64,000 bases of DNA from Glutamicibacter uratoxydans. Its GTDB lineage: Bacteria; Actinomycetota; Actinomycetes; Actinomycetales; Micrococcaceae. The position numbers were made by a program, and so were the translations under genes. Positions within the stretch are counted from its first letter, which is position 1. Every line of letters begins with the position of its first letter. Below the pieces are notes generated by a model. It saw nothing but the letters and a program-made list of their open reading frames with translations. It made no database searches and was not told where the DNA came from. The stretch covers positions 18,652 through 82,651 of the forward strand of contig NZ_BJNY01000017.1 of assembly GCF_006539925.1 (NCBI RefSeq), in the 5' to 3' direction. Of this stretch, positions 44,654 through 51,961 are shown in pieces.

Positions 44654-46264
44654 CTACATCATCACCGAACGTCGCAGGCTCAGGCCTTCGTCGTCCAGTT
44701 CAGCCCAGATTTCAATATCCAAGCGTTCCAGGAAGCGTTCATCGTGGCTGACAACCAACAACCCACCGTGGTAGTTCGACACAGCAGATACCAGCGCGTC
44801 CACCGTCTGGATATCGAGGTTGTTCGTTGGCTCATCCAAGATCAACAGCTGATGCGCGGGCTCCGCAAGCAATAGGCTCGCAAGTTTGACCCTGAACCTC
44901 TCGCCACCCGATAAGTCCCCTAGTTTTCGGTTGGCGGCAGTACCTCGCAAGAGGAAGCGTGCAAGCTGCGCTTGGACCTGCTGCCGAGCACTCTCGGGCG
45001 CTGCACCCTGCACGAAATCCAAGGCACTTTCGTTCTCATCCTCGAAGGACAACCGCTGTGGAAGATAGCCGATGCGTGATGTGAAGGCTCGCAGACCCGA
45101 TCCCCAAGACCTCTGTGTTCCTTCGAGAAGCTCAGTGATCATCCGGCTTTTGCCCACGCCGTTGGCACCGATGAGCGCCATTCGCTGCGGACCGCGTAAT
45201 TCAGCAATGCTTTCGCCAGCATTGCAGAGTTCAAGCAAGCGCTTATTCGCAGGGACCATCGGATCTGGAAGATCGATGCGAATAAGACGGTCGTCACGGA
45301 TCGCATCCTTGGCTCGCTGCGCTGCAGTGGCGGCCTCGGAAACCTTCTCATCATGCATGCCGCGCAGTTTTCCAGCCGAGACCTGCGCCTCGGTTTTACG
45401 CTGCTGCATGATCACTTTGGGTTTGCGTTTGTTCTCAAAGTCCTTGTCCGCATAGCGACGACGGCGGGCAAGCTTTGTCTGTGCTTCGGCCCGCTGTTTT
45501 TCCTCGATTTTCTGTTTCTGCTGAGCAGTGCGCAGAACCTGTTCAGCAGCGGCCTGCTCCTGTTCCAGATATTCCTGATAGCCGCTGTAGTTGCCGCCAA
45601 AAACACGCAATTCTCCGTGATGGAGTTCGGCGGTTTGGTCCATGAGATCAAGCAGTGCCAGGTCATGGCTTGCAATGATCAGCGTCCCCTTCCACTGTTG
45701 CAGTGCGTCGTACAGCAAGTGCCGCGCCCGGGTATCGAGATTGTTCGTTGGTTCATCGAGAAGCACGATCTGATAGTCGGCCAGCTGCAGTCCTGCGAGG
45801 GCCACGAGCATGAGCTCTCCCCCGGACAGTGTTCCTGCAGCGCGGTCTAAGCTGACTTCTGGCAGCCCTATTTGTCCCAGCGCGGCCTCGGCCCTGGATT
45901 GAATATCCCACTGCTCATCCAGTGCATCGTAGTCTGCCTGATTCGTGCTTCCGGCTTCGATGGCTTGAAGAGCCGAGAGTTGCGTTGAGATTCCCAGAAC
46001 TTCAGCCACTGTGGCATCAAGGTGCCATGACAGTTCTTGGGGCAGATATCCGACCTGGCCGGTAGTCTCGACAGTACCGCTCGTGGGGTTCAACTCCCCG
46101 CTAATCAATTTCAGCAGGGTGGATTTCCCTGTGCCATTGGCCCCGATCAGTCCTGTAGTTCCGGGAGTGAACGCCGCAGTGATATTGGTCAGAGCACTGC
46201 TGCCATCCGGCCAGCGCAGGGTGAGGTGGTTGAAGACGACGGAAGATTGCTGGGAAGTAAACAT
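44654..46264 (-). CDS. ABC-F ATPase, probable ribosome-protection protein
   Basis: A 536-residue soluble protein with two ABC ATPase domains and no membrane segment. Domain 1 has GANGTGKST, LSGGELMLVALAGL and LLDEPTNNLD. Domain 2 has GANGVGKSR, LSGGERFRVKLASLLL and LILDEPTNNLD. Between them lies a charged linker of about 80 residues (QQKQKIEEKQRAEAQTKLARRRRYADKD), the interdomain region that reaches into the ribosome in antibiotic-resistance ABC-F proteins. AGGAG is five bases upstream of ATG 46264. The 5' leader (46265-46382) encodes a short peptide and alternative hairpins, so expression is probably switched by stalled ribosomes. Drug specificity is unknown. Confidence 0.9.
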   Translation of the reverse strand: MFTSQQSSVVFNHLTLRWPDGSSALTNITAAFTPGTTGLIGANGTGKSTLLKLISGELNPTSGTVETTGQVGYLPQELSWHLDATVAEVLGISTQLSALQAIEAGSTNQADYDALDEQWDIQSRAEAALGQIGLPEVSLDRAAGTLSGGELMLVALAGLQLADYQIVLLDEPTNNLDTRARHLLYDALQQWKGTLIIASHDLALLDLMDQTAELHHGELRVFGGNYSGYQEYLEQEQAAAEQVLRTAQQKQKIEEKQRAEAQTKLARRRRYADKDFENKRKPKVIMQQRKTEAQVSAGKLRGMHDEKVSEAATAAQRAKDAIRDDRLIRIDLPDPMVPANKRLLELCNAGESIAELRGPQRMALIGANGVGKSRMITELLEGTQRSWGSGLRAFTSRIGYLPQRLSFEDENESALDFVQGAAPESARQQVQAQLARFLLRGTAANRKLGDLSGGERFRVKLASLLLAEPAHQLLILDEPTNNLDIQTVDALVSAVSNYHGGLLVVSHDERFLERLDIEIWAELDDEGLSLRRSVMM

Positions 46265-46382
46265 GAAGGCTCCTGAAGGTCAGTTGTGATGCACTGACGC
46301 TGCGAGCCTGATTTTCAGGCTTGATCTAGGTCAGCGCGTGGATTACCAGTGAGTAATCGCTGACGATCAGCATGATGTTCAT
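46265..46382 (-). promoter_or_regulatory. 5' leader with alternative hairpins (attenuator candidate)
   Basis: Minus-strand segments, 5' to 3': a GTCAGCG (46364-46358), b CGCTGAC (46336-46330), c GTCAGTG (46298-46292), d AACTGAC (46285-46279). a pairs with b (7 pairs, extended by ATTAC/GTAAT), c pairs with d, and b can instead pair with c through CTGAC/GTCAG. A further hairpin AGCCTG-AAAAT-CAGGCT (46321-46305) contains CCTGAA, which can also pair with TTCAGG overlapping the AGGAG ribosome-binding site of the ABC-F gene. a:b lies inside the leader ORF, so ribosome position would decide the fold. Confidence 0.7.
46326..46382 (-). CDS. 18-residue leader peptide ORF
   Basis: On the minus strand AAGGGGA precedes ATG 46382, and the frame reads MNIMLIVSDYSLVIHALT then TAG. 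The spacing of the ribosome-binding site is good for so short an ORF. It ends 61 bases before the ABC-F start and overlaps both arms of the a:b hairpin. Leader peptides of this size stall drug-bound ribosomes in front of erm and ABC-F genes. The peptide itself is not one I recognise. Confidence 0.65.
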   Translation of the reverse strand: MNIMLIVSDYSLVIHALT

Positions 46383-46426
46383 TCCCCTTATTTTTGGCTA
46401 CCGAAGTACGGCTACGCTAACAGATC

Positions 46427-47242
46427 CTAGCGCCGAGCACTAGAGCCCAGGTACGCGCTGAGTACCTGCAGCACCCCGTGTTCAGTATTTGCCGGGGCAG
46501 TGAAGTTCGCTGCTTCGGCAACCAGCGGGTGGGCGTTGGCCATGGCGAAGGAATAGTGGGCGCGGCCCAGCATTTCCAGGTCGTTCGGGTAGTCGCCGAA
46601 CACCACCGTCTGCTTCGGGCTGATGCTCAGCGCCTCCTGGAGCCGTTCAAGAGCCAGCCCCTTGTGCACGCCGTGGTTCATGGCATCGACCCAGTGGCTT
46701 CCGGAAACGACCACCTGCAGGGGAAGCCGCAGCGCACCAGCCATTTCCTGCACCTTGCCGGTGCCGACGTTGACAGCCATCTTGATGATGTCATCGTCGA
46801 CCTGATGCAGATCTTCCACTACCTGCACTGCCCGGTAGTAGGGCGCGATGGCCCGGGCGAAGGATTCGTCGCTGCGCTCGACATAGGCAGTGCGCCGCCC
46901 GCACAGCACCACGCCGGCATCCAGCGCCGCTTGCTTGCGCACCGTATCAACCATCATTGCCACGGCCGATGGATCGATGACATTTGAATACAGTTCGCGG
47001 TCCCCGTCCATCACCACGGTGCCGTTCTCGGCGATGATCGGGATGTCTCCCAGCCGGTCAAATTGCGTGCGCAAGGTTTCGAACTGCCGTCCCGAGGCTG
47101 GGACGAAGGCAATGCCGCGCTCCTGCAGCTGTGCGATCAGGGCCCAGGATGCTTCGGGGATCTGGCCGTTGCCGTCGAGGAAGGTGCCGTCCATGTCCAC
47201 TGCAACGAGCTTGATGTCTGCCTGCGGGTCGATCTGGTGCAT
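46427..47242 (-). CDS. Cof-type HAD-IIB phosphatase
   Basis: A 271-residue HAD-superfamily sugar-phosphatase-like protein. Motif I is LVAVDMDGTFL, motif II lies in FVPASGRQFETL, motif III Lys in HGVHKGLALERL and motif IV is VVFGDYPNDLEML. The cap domain between about 85 and 190 is of the C2 (Cof) type. The likely reaction is dephosphorylation of a small phosphorylated metabolite in the cytoplasm. AAGGA precedes the ATG, four bases away, and overlaps the stop of the small membrane gene upstream, so the two may be co-transcribed. Confidence 0.9.
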   Translation of the reverse strand: MHQIDPQADIKLVAVDMDGTFLDGNGQIPEASWALIAQLQERGIAFVPASGRQFETLRTQFDRLGDIPIIAENGTVVMDGDRELYSNVIDPSAVAMMVDTVRKQAALDAGVVLCGRRTAYVERSDESFARAIAPYYRAVQVVEDLHQVDDDIIKMAVNVGTGKVQEMAGALRLPLQVVVSGSHWVDAMNHGVHKGLALERLQEALSISPKQTVVFGDYPNDLEMLGRAHYSFAMANAHPLVAEAANFTAPANTEHGVLQVLSAYLGSSARR

Positions 47243-47249
47243 GTAGTCC

Positions 47250-47471
47250 TTAAGAATTGAGGGTGCCCCGGTGGCGTGGCGCGAGCAGTAGGCGCACGCC
47301 GGTGATCAGCCCCAGGGCAGTGCCCACCACGGGAACCATGATCACGACCAGCAGCCGCACGAGTCCCAGGCCGCTGCGGTTCTTTGAATAGGAAATCGAC
47401 TCGCAGACAACGGCCGCAAGCCACAGCGCGGCGATCACCAATTCCCAACCGCTGATTGCCAAAAGACTCAT
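47250..47471 (-). CDS. small two-helix membrane protein
   Basis: A 73-residue protein with two hydrophobic segments (WELVIAALWLAAVVCESI and GLVRLLVVIMVPVVGTALGLITGV) joined by a basic loop SYSKNRSG. The pattern is like the N-terminal anchor seen in cardiolipin-synthase-type proteins, but no catalytic domain is attached. It sits between ppgK and the HAD gene on the same strand with short gaps. Function is unknown. Confidence 0.65.
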   Translation of the reverse strand: MSLLAISGWELVIAALWLAAVVCESISYSKNRSGLGLVRLLVVIMVPVVGTALGLITGVRLLLAPRHRGTLNS

Positions 47472-47507
47472 GATCTCCCTTGCGACTCGTTGCCCGTGTT
47501 CGGGACT

Positions 47508-48281
47508 TTAGTGATTCATGGCCCGATGGGCCGCCCCAAGCACCCCGGCGGCGTTGTTGTACTGCGCGGGAACAATCTTGGCCCGGAGCTTCAGCTTAGG
47601 CAGGAACTTCTCGTGGTCCAGGGACACTGCACCGCCAATCACGATCAGATCAGGGCTGCACAGGAACTCAACATGGGAAAGGTAGCGCTGCAGGCGCTGC
47701 ACATACTGGTCCCAGTTCAGGTTCTCCTCGCGGATCACCCGTGCCGCCGCGCGCTTCTCCGCTTCTTCGCCGTCCAGCAGCAGGTGGCCGAATTCGACGT
47801 TCGGGAAGAGCACGCCATCGCGGAACATGCCCGAACCGATACCGGTGCCCAGGGTGAGCACCAGGGTGCTTCCCTTGATCGGCGAGCCGTCCTTGCTGCC
47901 TGCTCCGGCGAAGACTTCTGCCATGCCTGCCGCGTCCGCGTCGTTCAGGACGCTGACCTCGCAACCCAGGGTTTCGGTGAGCAGCGCCTTGGCATCCAGC
48001 CCGAACCAGGACTTGTCGATATTCGCCGCCGAGTGCACCACGCCGTCAATCACGATGCCTGGCACGGTGACGCCTACCGGAACGCCTGCAAGATCGCTGC
48101 CCGTCTGCTTTTTGAGATCCTCGATGATCTGTTTCATGGCCGCCGCGACGTCTTCGGGTCGGGCGCCGGCAGGGGTCGGAGCCTGGCTGAAGGTTTCTTC
48201 AATCAGGGTGCCGTCGGGGGCAACAATGCCGTATTTGATGGATGATCCACCCATATCCAGGCCAATGGCGGCAAACGACAT
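47508..48281 (-). CDS. ppgK: polyphosphate glucokinase
   Basis: A 257-residue ROK-type kinase. The phosphate-1 motif AIGLDMGGSSIKYGIV is at the N-terminus, LNDADAAGMAE carries the catalytic Asp region, and LTLGTGIGSGMFRDGVLFPNVEFGHL is the ROK segment with the long PpgK-type insertion. These match actinobacterial polyphosphate glucokinase, which phosphorylates glucose with polyphosphate or ATP. ATG 48281 is preferred (GGAG upstream) to 48296. It follows the ROK repressor and phosphatase genes on the same strand, suggesting a sugar-responsive unit. Confidence 0.9.
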   Translation of the reverse strand: MSFAAIGLDMGGSSIKYGIVAPDGTLIEETFSQAPTPAGARPEDVAAAMKQIIEDLKKQTGSDLAGVPVGVTVPGIVIDGVVHSAANIDKSWFGLDAKALLTETLGCEVSVLNDADAAGMAEVFAGAGSKDGSPIKGSTLVLTLGTGIGSGMFRDGVLFPNVEFGHLLLDGEEAEKRAAARVIREENLNWDQYVQRLQRYLSHVEFLCSPDLIVIGGAVSLDHEKFLPKLKLRAKIVPAQYNNAAGVLGAAHRAMNH

Positions 48282-48372
48282 CAGTACTCCGATCAAAATA
48301 TTAAGGACTCTTTACGATATCTAGGTCACAGCCCTCCGGTCAACGCCAAGACAAGGTTTGAAGTCCTTCTTG

Positions 48373-49443
48373 TTATACCTCGCGGTACTGTTTCCACAGA
48401 GTTTCCAGAGCGCTGCTGCGCGCCCCTGCCATGGCGCCCGCCAAAGCCCCGTCGCCTCCGTGCTGCGAGTACTGGAACTGCGAGTGCACCAGTGGCACTG
48501 CCTGCTCCACCGCCTGCCCCAGCTCCGCTGCCAGCTCTTCGCTGGCTCCGGGACCGGTAACCACCACTGCCTCCGGGTCCAAGAAGCCCACCAGATTGCC
48601 CAGCACCGCACCCAGCGGCTCGACCAGCGCCCGGCGGGATTCCGGGTCTGCCAGCTTCTCAAAGAGGATCCGCTGGCCCACCAGTCCCCCGCGCTCCAGG
48701 TGCTCAAGCAGCGTGGCATCGCCCAGCTTCTGGTTCTCCAGCTCGCCTGCCACACCGTAGCGTCCGCGGTGCAGCGCGCCGTCGATCATCAGCGCAGCGC
48801 CGATGCCGGCCCCCAGGTAGACCAGCAGCATGGACCCCTGGCGCTGGCCGTATTCGGCCACCGCCATCCAGTTCACGTCGTTGTCCAGTAGTGAGATCTC
48901 GGCGTCGAACAGCGAGGCGATATCCGCGTCCGAGGCGGCGAAGATCGGTGTGCCGATGACCCTCACGCCGCCCTGCTCGTCATGCATCACCGGGGCCGCC
49001 TGACTGATGCCCACGGCCAGCCTCGGCGAGCGCACGGCTGCATCAAGCTCCGTCAGCAGCCTGCCGGCGGTGTCCAGGACCTGCTGCTGCGTGGTCTGCG
49101 AATCGATCTGCGCGCTGAACCTCGCCAGTTCCTGGCCCACCAGGTCTTCGGCCTGGATAACCAGCTGCTGGGCGCTGAGTTCCACCGCAAGCACATGGCC
49201 GTAGTCCTGGCGAAGCTCGTAGCGTTCGGGGATGCGCCCGCGCTTGCCCTGGGCGCTGGACTTGCCTTCGGAGACCAGGCCGAACTGCTGCAGGCGCAGG
49301 ATCGCCTGGGAGGCGGTGGGCTTGGAGATGCCCAGCTGCACCGAGATCTCGGTGCGGGTGGCGGGCCCGGTGCCGAGCAGGGCGAAGACCTTGGCGTCAG
49401 TGACGGTGGCCAGCGCCCGGGCGCCGGGCAGCTGCAGGCTCAA
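48373..49443 (-). CDS. ROK-family transcriptional repressor
   Basis: A 356-residue NagC/XylR-type ROK regulator. The N-terminal winged HTH is VFALLGTGPATRTEISVQLGISKPTASQAILRLQQFGLV (about 19-57), and the ROK sugar-binding domain starts near 80. SLLDNDVNWMAVAEYG and VYLGAGIGAALMIDGALHRG are ROK landmarks. The HCxxCxC zinc motif of typical ROK proteins is not evident. The TTG start overlaps the upstream phosphatase stop (TTGA). It probably senses a sugar and controls itself and ppgK. Confidence 0.88.
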   Translation of the reverse strand: MSLQLPGARALATVTDAKVFALLGTGPATRTEISVQLGISKPTASQAILRLQQFGLVSEGKSSAQGKRGRIPERYELRQDYGHVLAVELSAQQLVIQAEDLVGQELARFSAQIDSQTTQQQVLDTAGRLLTELDAAVRSPRLAVGISQAAPVMHDEQGGVRVIGTPIFAASDADIASLFDAEISLLDNDVNWMAVAEYGQRQGSMLLVYLGAGIGAALMIDGALHRGRYGVAGELENQKLGDATLLEHLERGGLVGQRILFEKLADPESRRALVEPLGAVLGNLVGFLDPEAVVVTGPGASEELAAELGQAVEQAVPLVHSQFQYSQHGGDGALAGAMAGARSSALETLWKQYREV

Positions 49444-50129
49444 CCCACCACCAGCTTCTCGCCCAGGGCTTCAAGCTCTGCGCCGCTCAGCCCGTGCTTG
49501 AGCAGGTAGTCGGCAATGGAGCCTTGGGCCCTGGCCACATCCAGCGCCTTGTCCAGCCCGGCCACCGAGGTGCCCACCATGAGGGTGCGCATCTCGTCGG
49601 TCATCGGCACCCCGTGCTTGCTCATCTGCGCTGTCATGGTGCTCAGCCAGTCGCCGGAGAGCGCCGCGGTGGAGGCTGCATAGTCTTCCATGACCGCGTC
49701 GTGCTCTGCTCCTACCGCCAGCAGCACCATGGCCACGCCCACCCCGGTGCGGTCCTTGCCCGCGGTGCAGTGCACCAGCGAGGCTTCGGAGGCCAGGATT
49801 CCGCGGGCCAGCTCGACCCAGGTGTCGGCGTGCTGGGAGACCAGCGGCAGGTAGATGTCATCCAGGGTGGCCAGCTGGCCGATGGCTCCTTCCAGCAGCG
49901 GCATGTGCATGCGGGTGGCGGCGCCGAAAGACTGCGGGAAGCCCGGCAGGTAGCCGGTTTCCTGGGTGCTGCGCAGGTCGAAGATGCTGGTGATGTGGGC
50001 ATCCTGCACCCAGCCTGCCAGCTGCTCGTCGATCTGGTGCGGGGCTGCCGAACGGAAGAGCACGCCGGAGGCGATTTGGCCGCCGGCGGCTGGGATGCCC
50101 CCGGCTTCGCGGAGGTTTGAAAGGAACAT
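49440..50129 (-). CDS. tyrosine-phosphatase-like protein
   Basis: About 229 residues of the LipA/PtpB-like dual-specificity phosphatase type. The P-loop is VHCTAGKDRTGVGVA, with the nucleophilic Cys, the Lys-Asp pair typical of bacterial lipid/protein phosphatases, and Arg. ITSIFDLRSTQETGYLPG near residue 50 is the other conserved block. ATG 50129 lies six bases after TAAGAT, giving a leaderless mRNA; GTG 50135 is an alternative. It leads the operon with the ROK repressor (TTGA overlap) and probably ppgK. It is divergent from the alcohol dehydrogenase gene. Confidence 0.88.
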   Translation of the reverse strand: MFLSNLREAGGIPAAGGQIASGVLFRSAAPHQIDEQLAGWVQDAHITSIFDLRSTQETGYLPGFPQSFGAATRMHMPLLEGAIGQLATLDDIYLPLVSQHADTWVELARGILASEASLVHCTAGKDRTGVGVAMVLLAVGAEHDAVMEDYAASTAALSGDWLSTMTAQMSKHGVPMTDEMRTLMVGTSVAGLDKALDVARAQGSIADYLLKHGLSGAELEALGEKLVVG

Positions 50130-50135
50130 GCCCAC

Positions 50136-50141
50136 ATCTTA
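50136..50141 (-). promoter_or_regulatory. -10 element for a leaderless phosphatase transcript
   Basis: TAAGAT on the minus strand is six bases upstream of the ATG at 50129. The intergenic space to the divergent dehydrogenase start is only about 50 bases, so the two promoters must overlap or face closely. Confidence 0.5.
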
Positions 50142-50179
50142 GGCTTGGAACATTGGACCATGCCAACGTGAGGGATGTT

Positions 50180-51211
50180 ATGCGTGCGAACTACATGCTC
50201 GGAAACCAGAAAGTAGAACTGCGCGAGGTTCCCGATCCGGTGCTCGTCGAGCCCACCGACGCGCTGGTGGAGATCGCCGCCAGCTGCGTGTGCGGTTCGG
50301 ACCTGCATTCCTATCACGGCCCCGAGGTCAAGCCCCGCCCCATCGGCCACGAGTTCATCGGCCGGGTCACCGCGGTGGGCAGCGAAGTCTCCTCGGTGGC
50401 TGTCGGCGACTTTGTCATTGCCCCGTTCACCATCAGCTGCGGCAAGTGCGAATTCTGCCGCGAGCGCCTCTACACCTCCTGCCTTCGCTTGGGCTGGTGG
50501 GGTTCGGCGAACTCCCATGACGCGGCCTGCCAGGCGGAGGCCATCCGCGTGCCCATGGCCGACGGCACCTTGTTCAAGGTGGACGCCCAGGTGGACGACG
50601 CCCTGCTACCGGGCCTGCTGACCCTCTCCGATGTCTACGCCACCGGCTTCCACGCGGCGGCCAAGGCCCAGGTGGAGGACGGGGACACCGTGGCGGTGAT
50701 CGGCGACGGCGCCGTGGGCCTGCTCGCGGTGCTCTCCGCCAAGCAGCTGGGCGCCGAGCGCATCATCCTCATGGGACGTCACGAGGCGCGCACCGAGCTG
50801 GGCCGGGATTTCGGCGCCACCGATGTGGTCTCCGAGCGCGGCGAGGAAGGCATTGCCAAGGTCAGGGAGCTGACCGGCCACGGCGCGCCCAAGGTGCTGG
50901 AAGCCGTGGGCCTGATGCCTGCCTTCGAACAGGCTCTCGGCATTGTCCGCCCGGGCGGCGTGATCTCCCGCGTGGGCGTCCCGCAGTACCAGACCGGACC
51001 GGTGGGCCGCCAGTTCTTCAGCCCGAACGTCACGCTGACCGGCGGCGTGGCCCCGGTGCGCAAGTACATTGCCCGGCTGCTTCCCGGCGTGCTGGAGGGC
51101 AGGGTGAACCCGGGCAAGGTCTTCGACTCGGTGCTTCCGCTGGCCCAGGTGGCAGACGCCTATGCCGCCATGGAGGCGCGCACCTCGCTGAAAGTCATGC
51201 TGCGTGGCTGA
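50180..51211 (+). CDS. zinc-dependent alcohol dehydrogenase (MDR family)
   Basis: A 343-residue medium-chain dehydrogenase. The catalytic zinc ligands are in VCGSDLHSYHG and GHEFIG, the structural zinc cluster in CGKCEFCRERLYTSC, and the NAD(P) fold in VAVIGDGAVGLLAVLSAKQLGAERIIL. It would oxidise an alcohol or reduce an aldehyde in the cytoplasm; the substrate is not evident. ATG 50180 follows GAGGGA; the frame extends upstream to 50117 without support. The CHY zinc-finger gene overlaps its end by eight bases, so the two are co-transcribed. Confidence 0.9.
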   Translation: MRANYMLGNQKVELREVPDPVLVEPTDALVEIAASCVCGSDLHSYHGPEVKPRPIGHEFIGRVTAVGSEVSSVAVGDFVIAPFTISCGKCEFCRERLYTSCLRLGWWGSANSHDAACQAEAIRVPMADGTLFKVDAQVDDALLPGLLTLSDVYATGFHAAAKAQVEDGDTVAVIGDGAVGLLAVLSAKQLGAERIILMGRHEARTELGRDFGATDVVSERGEEGIAKVRELTGHGAPKVLEAVGLMPAFEQALGIVRPGGVISRVGVPQYQTGPVGRQFFSPNVTLTGGVAPVRKYIARLLPGVLEGRVNPGKVFDSVLPLAQVADAYAAMEARTSLKVMLRG

Positions 51212-51560
51212 TTCAGCCGCGAACGTGCAGTACATCAAGGTCTTCGGGGTCGGCGTCTATGGCGTGGAGGTGGACTCGCAGACCAGGTGCAGGCACTACC
51301 GCCAGCTCATCGACGTCATTGCTATCAAGTGCTCCTGCTGCGAGCGCTACTATCCTTGCTTCCAATGCCACCAGGAGCTGACCGGCCGCGCCCCGCAGGT
51401 CTGGCCGGCGGCCCCTGATGCTGAACCGGCGGTGCTCTGCGGGGTGTGCGGGCACCAGCTGCGCGCTTCGGACTACCTGCAGGCGCATAATTGCCCGAAG
51501 TGCCAGGCGCTGTTCAACCCTGGTTGCAAGGCACACAAGGAGTTGTACTTCGAGGTCTAG
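51204..51560 (+). CDS. CHY-type zinc-finger protein
   Basis: A 118-residue protein rich in Cys and His. CRHYRQLIDVIAIKCSCCERYYPCFQCHQEL, then LCGVCGHQL and HNCPKCQALFNPGCKAH, match the CHY zinc-finger pattern and would bind three zinc ions. Function in bacteria is unknown. The GTG start at 51204 lies within the dehydrogenase gene, overlapping its stop, so translation is probably coupled. Confidence 0.85.
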   Translation: MADSAANVQYIKVFGVGVYGVEVDSQTRCRHYRQLIDVIAIKCSCCERYYPCFQCHQELTGRAPQVWPAAPDAEPAVLCGVCGHQLRASDYLQAHNCPKCQALFNPGCKAHKELYFEV

Positions 51561-51684
51561 GAATTGAGGCAAGTGCATCCACGCTCTGCATTTGCTAACT
51601 AGATGTGATCAACGAGAAACTAGTGAAGCACTGATCTTTTTTCGCTTCGCAGTCCTTTATTCGTCGATAGTCTAGGAGCACATC

Positions 51685-51924
51685 GTGAAAGTTCCAGCCC
51701 TCTGGTTCCAGGTTTTCGGCTGGCTCATCGCAGTTGTTTCTACCGGAGTTGGCATTTACTGCGTCGTCCAGCGTGAAGCAGTCGTATGGGTTCCAACCGA
51801 CGGATCCACCGCGTCCTTAACCTCGCAGATGGTTGGTCTTGAGCCTGTGGGCCTTGTGCTTCTGGGAACCGGCGTTCTTTCCCTCGTCGCACTGAGCATC
51901 GTTGAAACCGTCCGCCGCCGGTAG
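51685..51924 (+). CDS. small two-helix membrane protein
   Basis: A 79-residue protein with two hydrophobic segments (LWFQVFGWLIAVVSTGVGIYCVV near the N-terminus; GLVLLGTGVLSLVALSIV near the C-terminus) and a basic tail (VRRR). AGGAG lies six bases before the GTG start, which supports a real gene. No family is recognised. It stands alone upstream of the methyltransferase-like gene. Confidence 0.7.
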   Translation: MKVPALWFQVFGWLIAVVSTGVGIYCVVQREAVVWVPTDGSTASLTSQMVGLEPVGLVLLGTGVLSLVALSIVETVRRR

Positions 51925-51961
51925 CCTGAAAATTTCTGCTTGAGGTCGACTGTAAAGAATC

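Noticed and set aside
46326..46382. Dismissing the leader ORF as chance
   Set aside because: A short ORF alone would be weak evidence. The good ribosome-binding site, the overlap with the a:b hairpin and the downstream ABC-F gene together make chance less likely, so it was kept.
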